A stretch of 64,000 nucleotides of DNA from Pleodorina starrii (Eukaryota; Chlorophyta; Chlorophyceae; Chlamydomonadales; Volvocaceae): positions 248,001 through 312,000 of the forward strand of contig BRXU01000050.1 in assembly GCA_030267565.1 (NCBI GenBank), given 5' to 3'. The notes under the pieces were generated by a model, which was not told where the DNA came from, made no database searches, and saw only the letters and a program-made list of their open reading frames with translations. The stretch's first letter is position 1. Each line of letters starts with the position of its first letter. Made by a program: the position numbers and the translations under genes. Shown here piece after piece: positions 1 through 10,900 of the stretch.

Positions 1-840
1 CGGGTGGGAGCTTGCATGATCGGGCGGAGCAGGGGCGCGGGGAGGGGCCTACAGAGGCCCGGGGTTTGGAAAGGCACACTGCGAGGCAAGATTGGGCAGG
101 GGAAGTCCAGGGGTTGTTTCGGTGGCGTGGAGGCCAGGGAGTTGGAGGAGCAGTTGGTGTGCCGCTGGTCGGGCCCTGAGCGCTGGGCTGATCAAGCATG
201 GCGCGCAGCTGTGTTGCCTCCGGCAACGAAAAGGTTGAAGCGGCTCACGTGTGCCTGTGGATGGCGGCAATCGAGGGTCAGGAAGCGTTGTGCATGAACG
301 TGAGGCCGAAGGGGCAAACAGGAAGGTGGCCCGGAATCGGGGCTCTTGAAAGAGGACCGCAACGGGCTGCATCGGGGTTTCGTGCGCCACATGATGACAT
401 GAAAGGCGGACAGGGGCAATACATACTGGCGTGTGCACGCACTCGTCCACGGGCTGCGGGGCTGGGGTGTCGGTAGCAATAGCTGGTCGATACGGCGCGA
501 ACGAGCAGCATCCTCCTTGCGGATGGCGCCCACCCGTGACGAGACGTTCGGCACCGGGCCGAGTGTTTGCTGCACGACAGCGCTGAATGGGCCCATTGGG
601 CCACCGCCAGTCCGCCTGGCCAAGCACCCGAAAAGAGGCAGAGAACCGGCCGCGAGATGCAAGCTCCCGGATGAGGCTGGGAGACGGATTGGGTTGTTCT
701 TTCGACCTCGGCGGAGAAGGCTGAGCCGGCCAGCAGCCCGGAGGGCATCAGACCTCACTTGGTTGCAACCACAATCTCACACCCGCTGGGAGGTGGTTGA
801 TCACCAATGCCCCGTCGACGCTCCCCTCGCTCGTCCCCAG
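1..840. other. No confident gene
   Basis: GC-rich sequence with overlapping open frames on both strands, none with a clear start, splice pattern or recognisable motif. The end of the stretch (828-840) reads as a C-rich splice acceptor for the exon that follows, so part of it is probably intron or 5' sequence of a plus-strand gene. Confidence 0.4.
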
Positions 841-946
841 GATGTACGGTCCCGTTGTGAACCGCGAGAACTGGGGCGACCCCGTCCCGCCGCGCCCGCC
901 GATCCTGGACACGGGCGCTGCGGTGCGCCCCAACGACCCCGGCCAG
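841..946 (+). CDS. Isolated exon of an unknown protein
   Basis: A 106-base exon-like stretch lies between a good acceptor (cgtccccag, ending at 840) and a good donor (CAG|GTGAGC at 947). It encodes about 35 residues beginning MYGPVVNRENWGDP and ending in AVRPNDPGQ, with codons strongly ending in C or G. The ATG at 842 could be an initiator or an internal methionine. I cannot join it confidently to other exons: the frame is compatible with the exon at 2889, but an AT-rich promoter-like stretch and a better start codon lie between. The family is not recognised. Confidence 0.3.
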
Positions 947-956
947 GTGAGCGGGT

Positions 957-1062
957 GGGAGGGAGGGAGGGAGGATATGTGGAGCGAGGGAGGGAGGGAG
1001 GAGGGAGGGAGGGAGGATATGGGGAGCGAGGGAGGGCGGGAGGAGGGAGGGAGCGGAGGGAG
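957..1062 (+). repeat. GGGA-rich repeat
   Basis: Two imperfect copies of a roughly 55-base unit made of GGGA runs, just after the donor at 947 and so probably intronic. Runs of three G at short spacing make it a candidate G-quadruplex former. Confidence 0.7.
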
Positions 1063-2078
1063 ATGCTAGGCGTCATGGGCGGCTGCATGGCCGCATGGGA
1101 GTTCGGACGTCATGAGAAAGCTCGAGCGAACCGGTCATTAGGCTACGGGGCCGAGGAGATGATGGCTACGGCGGTGGTGAAGTGTCGGGCACGAGCACGA
1201 AGTAATTACACGTATCCTTTTGCGGCTTGCGGATGGTACGAGAAAGCATGTCCTACATGTTTCGATGCTCACGCCAGTCCCCTCCGCCTGCCGTGCCTGC
1301 TTTCTCTCCCCGCCCCTCCCGTGTTGCCACCTGACAGTTCTGGCGCGGTTACTAAGGCCGCTCGGTGGTCTACGGCACGTTGGGTTTGGGCTTATCTCTT
1401 TGTAATAGCTGTGGTTTCTGCTAGGGCGGCGGCCGCTGATGTGCGTGAGCCCATCAGGGCGACTTTAGGGCGCTCTCAATGCCGAGGAGACACGCAAGAG
1501 GCGTGGATGGCGTAGGTTGGCCGGCTGGGTGTCAAGAACGGCGTCGGTGAGTACATAGGCGCCTGTGAACTTCTTTGTTAGTTGCGTGCGTGAGCTGGCG
1601 TTGCCTTCCAACTCGGAGGGACGAGGAGGTGAATTTGGGGGTTGGGAAATGGTGTCGTATGTAAAAACTGCATGGTGACGAAAGCGCCGCCTCCTGGTCC
1701 AAAGCAGTGGATGGCCTCTTCTTTGGATTGCCGTTTCATGCCAGCCCAAGCTGCTAAGAGCCCGCAAAGATAGCACGGGGTATGTAAACAGAGCGGGCGG
1801 TCACGGCCAGAGGTCTTCATTGGTGTACGGCGTCGATTAGCCAGCATGGTCAACTCGGCAGTTGCAAGTAAGTATTTTAATGCTGGAACTGCACCAATCC
1901 AGCAATGTGTCTTAGTTACGCATGTACCTCTTACGGTCTTGTAAACATCTAGTCTTTATAGTTTATACACCTGCTGCAAACGTTGGTTGCCACGAAAATT
2001 AACGGACGCTTGTTGCTTGTTAGAGGCTTCCGTTCTCCCAACCTTTATGCCCAAGTTAGATACGGATAATTCGATTTG
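1063..2078. other. Unassigned, AT-rich promoter-like end
   Basis: No open frame here has a recognisable product. From about 1855 to 2075 the base composition is clearly more AT-rich than the surroundings, as expected of a promoter just before the ATG at 2079. Confidence 0.35.
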
Positions 2079-5000
2079 ATGACTAAGAAACGGCGAGCTC
2101 CGATTAGACTAGCAGTAGCCGATGATGTTGAAGACGACGAGGAGCAGGACGACAGCCGGGCGCGACCAGCTCCCAATACAAACTTCCTTGGCCGCCTGGT
2201 CCGGGGTGTTGCGACCGGGAATCAGCGGCAGATGGACACGACAACAAGCAACGCAGCCCATCTGGTGCGGGCCTGCGAACGGTTTTTATGGCGCTAGGTT
2301 GAAAGCATATGACATGCCAGCTTGCCTCTCGATTTTGTAAATCAAATCTCTGACCCAATTTCTCGGAAGTCCTCCACCCCCACTCCCGTAACCCTTGGGA
2401 CGGGTGAGCTGTCCGCTGCCCGCTGACCGTGCACTCGCTACGCATCTGGTGCGGGGCCGTCTCGTGGCGTGGTGCTTATGACGACACCCAACTCCAAAGC
2501 CTGCGCCCAACCAGCCCAACGCAATCAGCCCGCATATCCCCAAACACCCATGTGCCCTTTCAATTCCCATCTCGCACCATCACTCGTAGTCGATAGGTGC
2601 CACCGGCGCCGCCAGCCTCCGCCTGCAGCTACAGAGGGCAAGGTCGGCTCGCTTCCAGACGCTGCGCCGTGTCGTACTGTCCAGCGCGGAGCAGCAGCGG
2701 CTGACGCTGTGTACGGCACTTTTGGCTGAGGTACGGCACGGCACGACGGCCGGGGAGAATCACCGTAGGAGCCCGCAGTCCTGTGAACGAACCAAACCAA
2801 AACGAAACGCCGTGTACCGCAGTCCTCTTCATTCTTGAACCCACGGCTCTGGCACGGTATATGCCGTGCGTCCCGCACACGCCTGCAGGTCGCCCAGGGC
2901 TTCGGCTTCCGCCTCACCGTCCGCCGGCCCGACGGCCAGGAGGTGGGCGCCGCGCAGGCAATGGCGGCCGTGGCGCACCTGCGCGAGCCGCAGCCCGACC
3001 AGCAAGCCGACGACCAGGTCGGAGACGACGACGGCGGCGACGATGGCGACGGCGACGCAGAGGACGGCGGCGCCGGCGGTTCTGCGGCTGAGACGGCGGC
3101 TCAGGCCGATGGCGGCGGCGGGCGAGGCGGGCCGCAGGATCCCCTGGATGCGCTTATGCCACTGGAGGTGGAGCTGGGTTTGGGCCCGGGCCCCGGGGCC
3201 GGCAGCGCAGGGGGGCTGCTGCAGGCGCAGACGCCGCGGGCGCTCAAGTCGCTGGTGGGCGATGGGCTGGCGACGCGCCTCGCCAGGTCGCCGGTGAGTT
3301 GGGCGACCTGCGCCGGCGCCGGGGGGGGGAGGGTGCCGTGGCCATATCGCGGACCACCCTGCTGTGGCATACGCGGTGTGGCGGTGGTTTGCGCTGTCTG
3401 GGGGGGGTCTACGTGGTGTCCGCTTCGCGGGTGCGGGGCCGGCAGCTAGGCGGTTGGGTGCGCGCGTATACCGGTGCGCGGGTTCAAGAGGGGACTGCAA
3501 CCCTGCATGCGGCGACGTGGGATTGCGGGATTGTGCGCGATGTGGGTCGCGTGAGATGTGGGTCGCGTGTGGGACGCGTTGAGTTAGCGTCCGGGCGGAG
3601 TTGACTGGCGTCCGAGTTTCCACGCCCCTGGTGAACCCAGTGCTTTCTTGGGCTTCGGCGGGCGACAGGCTAGTCCCCGGTCGCCAAGGCACGCGACCTC
3701 TGCACGCTCTGAAACGAGGACGACGTCCCCCGTCACGTCGCGGGCCGCGTCGTGAGCGGAAGCCGAGGCGGCGACCGAGCCGGCCGCTGCGCCGGAACAC
3801 GGCCTGATCAATCCCTCGTCCCATGTGGTTCCCTCCGCCCCGCGGCGCAGAGTGGCTTGCGGTCGGCGCGGCCGAGCGGTCTGGCCGCACTGCTCTCGGG
3901 GCGGCTGATGTCGGCGACGCTGAGCAGCATGGGCCTCACGGGCAGTGGCGGCGGTGGGGGCGCAAGGAACGCGGCCGCGGCGCAGGCGGTTCAGGCGGCC
4001 AAGCGGAGGTGCGGCCGGGGCTGGCTGGCTGGCGGGCGGGCAGGAGGGACAGCGGCGGACAGTTTGATCCGAGAAGGGGACGAGGGAGGCGCGGGCTGTC
4101 GGTGCCGTGTGGGCGCTGGGCCGGGGATCGTGTCTGGTCGGCTGCTTCGCGGGTCGATCTGGGTCGGCGCTTTGCTGCCGCTGGGCACGGGCCCTAACCC
4201 TCCCTAACGAGAACTGAGGATCGCTGGCTGGACTGGCTGGGGACGTCGGCAGGAAAGGAAATGCGGCACGCGCGGGTCGATGAGGACCCAAGGACCCATC
4301 TGGGTGCCGGGCCGGCTTCCACCTTCGGGACCCCCCCGCATGCGGACGGTCCATTGCTCCAGGCCCCGCAGCGGTTTTCCGTTCCCGGATAAGTCAGAAA
4401 GTCACACACCTCCCGTGCGCCCCCCAGGGTGTTGATGCGGGCCGCATCCAACGCAGCGGCAGAAGAGAGCGGCGTGGCTGCTGCGGCGGCGGCGGCGGCG
4501 GCGCCGCCGCGTGGAATCGCTGCTGCGAGCCCGGCGGCCGACGAGGCGGAGGTTCCTCCCAAGTCCGGCGGCGGCGACGCAGGCGCGGCGGCGGCAAGCG
4601 CACAGGGGGCCGCCGCGACCGCGACCGTGGCGAGCAGCGGCAACGGCCGGCGCATCGTATGGGACCCGGAGAAGCTGCACAAGCCGGCAGCGGCGGTAGC
4701 GGCACCAACGGCCGGCGGCCGGCAGGAGGATCCGGCGGCAGCGCCGCCGACAAAGCGCGCGCGCACCTCCGCAGCCGCAGCAGCAACAGCTCCGGTCGCT
4801 GCCGCGGCCGGCGGCTCTGCTGGTGGCAGTAGCGGTGAGGGGGGTGAGGCGGCCGCGGCGGCGGCGGCCGATGCGCCATCGGGGTTGGTGACGGATAGTG
4901 AGGGCGGCGAGGAGCGCGGGGCGACACCGCAGGCGTTGGCTCGTGGAGAGATGGGGACGGGTGCCGCGGGGATGGAGGAGGAGGAGACTGGGACCGCGGA

Positions 5001-5685
5001 CGCAGATGCAGATGCGGAGGGGGATGCGATGGAACAACGCACGCAGCGACGGCTCGGCGCCGCCGCCGACGACGGCACGGCAGCCGCGGTGGACGGCGGC
5101 GGTGGCGGCAGCGACGCCGTTGCCGGTGAAGGCTGGGGACGGCACACGGTTCGCGGTGGCAGCGACGGCGGCGACAGAGCGACCGGCGAGGAGCAGGACG
5201 TAGCTGCAGCCGACGGCAGCGCCAAGCCGAGGCGGCAGGATGGCGCCGCCTCGGCAGCGGCCAAGGACCCGGCGGCAACTCGCTCGAGCAGGCTGTTCGG
5301 CGCGGCGCTTGCCGGCTCTGCCGGCGGCGGCGGCGGCACTAGCCGATCGCGAGCTCCCATACATACCAACGCCGTCGCAAGCGGTGTTGGCGGCGGCATC
5401 TCCCGACCCGGCGCCGCTGCCGGGGCGGCGGCGGCGGCTGTGTCCGACGACGGCGACGCGGAGGAGGCGCCCATGGGCACTGGCCCAGAAGATGCGGAGG
5501 CGGGGGCGGCGGCGGGTTCCGGATCCGGGGCGGCAGGCAGCGGAGTGCAGCGGGCGGCGGGGGCTGGCGGCCGCGCGGCGGGGGCCACGTCGGGCAAGGC
5601 CGCCGGGGTTGGCGGTCTGGGCAGCCCCGCGGGGAAGCTGTTTGGCGCCGCGATGCGCCAGCTGCGGCGGCGGAGCCAGGCGTGA
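2079..5685 (+). CDS. Low-complexity, probably nuclear protein
   Basis: The well-supported exons are 2889-3293 (phase 0), 3851-4008 (ends in phase 2) and 4428-5685 (stop at 5683). Acceptors are ctgcag, gcgcag and cccccag; donors GTGAGT and GTGCGG; all phases agree. The first exon is less certain. An ATG at 2079 opens MTKKRRAPIRLAVADDVEDD, a basic then acidic start, but its donor (2199 or a little later) is unresolved. The last exon encodes about 419 residues dominated by Ala and Gly, with a basic PPTKRARTS patch that could be a nuclear localisation signal, an acidic stretch and the phrase GRRIVWDPEKLHKP. Two related phrases, RLFGAALAG and KLFGAAMRQL, occur near the C-terminus. I do not recognise the family. 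Nuclear location is inferred only from the basic patches. Confidence 0.5.
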
Positions 5686-5736
5686 GGTGGAGGGCTGCGG
5701 TACGCAGGCACACGGGTTGACCCTGATAGATTCATA

Positions 5737-6003
5737 GATAAGGGGGAGGCACTGCGCCGCTGGCTGGATCCTGGGTGCGAGGCTAGGCTAGGCTAGCTGG
5801 ATGAATGGATAAGGGGGAGGCACTGCGCCGCTGGCTGGATCCTGGGTGCGAGGCGAGGCTAGGCTAGCTGGATGAATGGATAAGGGGGAGGCACTGCGCC
5901 GCTGGCTGGATCCTGGATCCTGGGTGCGAGGCGAGGCTAGGCTAGCTGGATGAATGGATAAGGGGGAGGCACTGCGCCGCTGGCTGGATCCTGGATCCTG
6001 GAT
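5737..6003 (+). repeat. 71-bp tandem repeat, about 3.8 copies
   Basis: Units begin at 5737, 5808, 5879 and 5957. The first two periods are 71 bases. The third is 78 because a GGATCCT heptamer is duplicated; the last copy stops near 6003. It lies just past the stop codon at 5685 and so probably in the 3' UTR or just beyond. Confidence 0.9.
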
Positions 6004-7649
6004 GGCCACGCTCGCTGGATGGAGCTGGAGGGTGGTTAGCAGCAGCAGGTGTAAGGGGTGGACTCCAGACCAGAAGGCTGAGTGGCTCTGCTTTGCGTTG
6101 CTGCTGCTCGCGTCTACTCATACCGATACGGAAGTGCCCTATTCTGGACGTTGCAGCATGACCCTGGCAAATACCAATACGTGGTCTGCATTGCATACGG
6201 TAGTTGGCTGGCACTGGCACGCGCAATGGCACTGGCGGTGGTGGGTGCTGCAGTGCGCTGCAGCGGTCAAAGGTTGCCGCCGGACACCCATGCTCCGGGA
6301 AACGGTTTTCCTGCGAGGGCTTCATATGGGCCAGAGCCAGCGCGCGCGTAATGATATAGAAGAATGACTGAGGGAGAAGGGAGGACCGTGGCGTCCTGCT
6401 AATAGATCCTGCCTGCGCCGGCCTGCGGTCGTCGCGGTGACCAGGTGAACGGCGACAGCCGAACAAGGCAGGAAAACAGCGTGTGAGGATTCACCGCAAT
6501 GGACAGGCTTCGGGGTGCTCGCGGAGTTGTCGGGGCACCCACAGCGCCTGGGCTGCCTTGCCTTCGCAACTGCGCCGCCCGCCAGAGACGCTCTTGAAAT
6601 GGGGCGGGCGGGGAAGTACCCGTGGGGGTGTGTGGGGCCACGGCGCGCGCGGATGGCGCCCGACCTTGCTCGGGCAGAGGTGGAGTGCGTCGGGTGAGAT
6701 GGCGGCGGTTGTAGTCGTTCTAGGGAAAAGGAAGGGGAGTGGGTGAGGCACAGTGAAGCGCGCCGCCAACAGCAACAGCTCTTAATTAGGAAGCTTGGTT
6801 AGGAGGGTTGATTAGGAAGATTAGGACAGCACATCACTCGCGCGCCAGCGTTGCATATGCAGATATGCTCTCGTGGCCGTGGAGGCACAGGGGGTCGCAC
6901 GGGTTAGCAACGGGCTTCCGCCCGGTTGCCTCTGTCTCCGTGTTGGATGTCTACCGCAGCCAACCGCAGCCACAGAATGGTCTCTGAGGGGCTACGGGTG
7001 CTCAAAGGCAGCCCAGTTTCCCGAGTACCGGAGTAACACGGTGTTTACGGGCCCGCCCGAACATCGATGCACCTCTTGCATTTGGTGGGCCTTTCAAGCC
7101 GAAAAACATGGACGATTTGCTAGCCGTTGTGCATCAGCTCGAAAGTCCGGCCGGGATGGAGTGTGCGGTGACGGCAACAGCTTGTCAGCAGCCCTGCGCT
7201 GGTCGGTGGGAGCGTACGGAACACACGGCCAGAGGGCCTGGAGCCCCCCTGAAATCACTGCTACTACGGTACTTCCCGCAACCATGGACCTGCTGCAACC
7301 TGTGCCCCAGCGTCTCTTTTGTCTCTCCCGTCCTCAGAAGAAGCCTCGCGTCGCCACAGTGGCCCGACGGCACACCAGCTGTTTGGACAGGTTTCGACCT
7401 GTCCCGGCGTTTCGCGGAAGTACTCCACAGCAAGCTAAAGATAATTGCATACGAACTATTCACACCGGATATGTGTTAATGGCCATGTAACTTTCGGAAC
7501 TCGGAGAGAATCGAAAGGCTCTTTCGCGCCGCGCGGGCCCCACCCTGGAGGCAAGAGTCGTCGCGCAGAGAAAGCGCTTCCCTCTTCGCACCACTCTCTC
7601 TTTTCCTGCACCTTGCCCTTGCCCTGCCAATTGCAAGACACCTAGCAAG
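6004..7649. other. Intergenic, no confident gene
   Basis: Open frames on the plus strand at 6873-7490 and 7108-7479 lack codon bias and recognisable motifs. The stretch 7490-7649 is probably promoter and leader of the ribosomal protein gene that starts at 7650. Confidence 0.4.
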
Positions 7650-10600
7650 ATGGGTACGTTTATGCGGGTTATTATCTTGGGTCGACTGCTCGGGCCGACA
7701 TTCCGAACCTTCATCGGCGTTTGGCGGCAGGAATAGTGCATTCTTACGTATTTGAGCTTCTGAATAGCATTGCACCAAGTATGCTTATTACAATCATAGG
7801 CGGTCAGCGGCGGTGCAGCGATTCTTACCGCTCAGAGGCTCCTGGCTACTATAATTGTACATAATGATTCGATAATGAATAAGACATCGTCAGCATTGAT
7901 GCCAGGATCATTCTCTTACGGCTTGGTCTCTGCCGCCCCGCCGCCGCTGCAAACCTGGGCTTGCAGCCAAGGTCAAGATGCACGAGCTCAGGACCAAGAG
8001 CAAGCAGGAGCTGATTACCCAGCTCAAGGACCTGAAGAGCGAGCTCAGCGCTCTGCGCGTCGCCAAGGTGTGCGACCGTCTTGGCGAACATCGTGGCTTT
8101 CCCGACTAGCTGGGTCGGGGTTACAATGCTGAGGCTTCCTCAGCTTGACTCAGGGGCATTCTGCTTCCATTGACGAGAAGGCCCGGAAAACTTGGTATGC
8201 AGTTATCGTGGCCCGTAACACACGTGCAAGCGGGGGGCGCCTGTGCACAAACCCCCCCGTCCTCATCTTCCGCGCGGTTGCATGCACACCCCGTGCGTAG
8301 GTCACCGGTGGTGCCCCCAACAAGCTCTCGAAGATCAAGGTGGTCCGCAAGTCCATTGCTCGCGTTCTGACGGTGTACAAGCAGTCGCAGCGCACCGCTG
8401 TCCGCAACACCATCAACGAGGAGAACTCCAAGAAGAAGGGCCGGGTGAGCGCGGGGAAGCACTGGCGTGCAGGGTTGACACCTCGGCGGCTGGGGCCGAC
8501 AAGTCGGGAAAGGGAGGGGAGGAGGGTGAACCGCCCAACTTGCAGGCACGAATGGTGTTGCTTTCTTAAGAGCCGCTGAAGAGCGGCAAGCAGTTTTATG
8601 GTGCAACAAACAGTTCGAAGCGTACCTTTTGCGCAATGCACACTACAATCGGCAGCCCCGCCCCTGTGGGGCGGAAGCGTGAGCCCCACGTGACCAGCCA
8701 GTGGGGAGGCGACGGCTACGATGGCAGCGACGGCGGCGAGGGTAGCGTGGCGGTCAGGCAGATGTGCAGCGACCGCCGACCGCCACGCGCGCTGCTGCCA
8801 TGAAACGCGGACGCTGAGCAGCATCTGTACGTGCCAACCCAAGTGGAGGTGGCCTCCTGCCGGTCAACCCGGCGGCGGGTCACTAGCAGCTTCCCTGGGC
8901 TGCGCTGGCTGCTTGGAGCCGTCAGTGAAGGCGGGGGAAACCTGCCATGTTGTCCTGGGGCAGATTTGCCGGTCATCTCTGGGTGATTGGAGGCCCAGCA
9001 CGTGGGCATGATCCTTGTTCGTCTGGTGCAGTGGTGCCAGCAGTCGAATGCAGCAGCGGCGGCGAGAGCGGCATCAGCCGCAGCGTGGCGACTGAGGCGA
9101 TCAGAGGCCCAATTGTTGGCGACGCTTTCACTTGTGAGAGCGTGTAGTCACGTCTTCCAAAACAGTAACGGAGGATGGAGCAGCAGCACAACCGTTGCGG
9201 TGGCGGCTACCGGTGGTGCCGCCGCACTGGCCGGATTGCCGCCTTCCGTATCACGGGAATGCCTCGCATGTACACTTGCATCTTGGGGGCTGGTTGCGCC
9301 AGATGGGCAGGGCTGGCCATGCTTGGCACACATCTCACGCCGCTCCTTCTGGTGTGGGGGGGGGCGAGCGGGCTGTGGCTGTACTGCCAGAGACCACTCA
9401 TGTCGCGTGCGTTGCTTCTCCTTCGACATCGGCCCGCAGCTACATCGGCGATCCGATGCGCATTCGATGCGCATCATTCTGGGGCGGTTTCCCGCTTCCA
9501 TGCGTTTGATAAGACGACGGAGCGTGAGGGGACGCGCCTCCAGCTGTTGCCGCCGCATCGACTTTTGGGGGTTGGGGGCTGGCTCTCAGCATGCTCACCT
9601 AGAAGCGGATGGCTTTCGCGCTGGCGGCCGCTCCGCTTTTGAATTGGAAGGCTGCGCAGTAAGAGTAGTGAAATGCGCGGCAGAGTACCCGCCAACTCGT
9701 GGGGTCTTGCTGGATTTGACCCGTGTGGCTGGGCCATGTCGTGCTGGTGTCTTCGCGTTGCGCAGTCCGTGTTGGTGTTGTGTCGGCGAACGGCGACACG
9801 GTCGTCCTCTGTGCATGTTCGACCCCGTGTCGCCGTGCGTGCTGGAAAGGCTCATGGTTGTGCCGCACATCGCCCGCGCTGCTTTGCCGCGACAACGCCG
9901 CGTATCGCTATCGCTGTATCTTCTATCGCTGTGTCTTTTCTTTCATAAACTGACATCCGGTTTTTTAGCCCCTATTCCGAACCTCTGCTGGGGCCTGTGA
10001 TCTGAATCTCTGCCGCCACCCTCCGCCGTCCCCTCTGCTGTTCGCTCGTGCCCCTCTCCTCTTATCGCCCTGCAGAAGTTCTTGCCCCTGGACCTCCGCG
10101 CCAAGAAGACCCGCGCCATCCGCCGGGCCCTGACCAAGGAGCAGGTGAGGAACAAAGCACGAATGCCGGTCTCGGTCGTGGCAAGGGCTGGAAGTCCGGT
10201 CTGCAACCTGGGCAGGGGCTCCGATGACGTGGGTTGCACTCTCATGGCGTGATTTCAAGAAGAGGGGCAGGGGACGGCTGTCCTGGCTCCCCAGGGCGGC
10301 CCGGGGCCCAGCAGGCAGTCTTGTGAGGCGTTGTGTGCGGGAGAGTGGGTGGGCACTTCAAGGCAACGCCGTTGTGGCGCGCGCGCACTCGCTGCGACTC
10401 CGATGCAATCTCCTACCTGGTTTGTGATGGTCCTGAACCTTCGCTGGTTCGGGTTCAAGCAGTACTCGCAAGTTCGCCGCGGATTTTTTTCCCCAACTTT
10501 CCCAGCTGTCTGACCCACAAGTAGAATGAGAAGTTGGCGCTTCGTGTGGGCTGTGTGCGGTGCATCCTGACACAGTGTCTGCGTTGTGGTGGTGTGCGGG

Positions 10601-10851
10601 CGCGGACGCAACGAAGCTTTTTGTGCGATACGTGGGACCTGTCCTTGCGGCAGCGCTGTTGAGAGTTATAGCTGGAAGCACACGGATCTCTCGCTCTTGT
10701 TGTGGCCGGCACGGTTGAAGCTTGTGGTGAACCTCGCGTTGTCGCCCTGCCCTTCCGCGCCTATTCCTACCCGCAGGCGAACAAGAAGCTGGACAAGGAG
10801 GTGAAGCGCGAGAAGGCCTTCCCCAAGCGGAAGTTCGCCCTCAAGGCGTAA
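7650..10851 (+). CDS. RPL35: 60S ribosomal protein L35 (uL29)
   Basis: Structural protein of the large cytosolic ribosomal subunit, near the polypeptide exit tunnel. Five exons: 7650-7653 (ATGG only), 7967-8067, 8301-8444, 10076-10144 and 10777-10851. All introns are GT-AG and all phases agree, giving 130 residues; 123 is usual for the family. The protein opens [17 protein letters not shown] and carries the family signatures [19 protein letters not shown] and [19 protein letters not shown]. The first exon holds the start codon plus one base, which fixes the start because no other upstream ATG splices in frame. Intron 3 is 1,631 bases, long for a ribosomal protein gene. A TGTAA poly(A) signal lies 44 bases after the stop. 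Confidence 0.97.
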
Positions 10852-10895
10852 GGGGAGCCCACCAGCCTTCCCGATGGGGATCATTGGCCGCAACG

Positions 10896-10900
10896 TGTAA
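10896..10900 (+). terminator. TGTAA poly(A) signal of RPL35
   Basis: TGTAA, the usual poly(A) signal of volvocine green algae, sits in the expected place downstream of the RPL35 stop codon. Confidence 0.85.

Noticed and set aside
4194..5735. 513-residue minus-strand open frame opposite the low-complexity exon
   Set aside because: Pro/Ala/Ser-rich shadow of the GC-rich plus-strand exon; the plus strand has matching splice phases and a stop after a basic tail.
7108..7479. 123-residue open frame starting MDDLLAVVHQLES and ending just before a TGTAA
   Set aside because: No GC-ending codon bias, no motif, and a TGTAA only seven bases after the stop is too close for a normal 3' UTR; more likely RPL35 upstream sequence.
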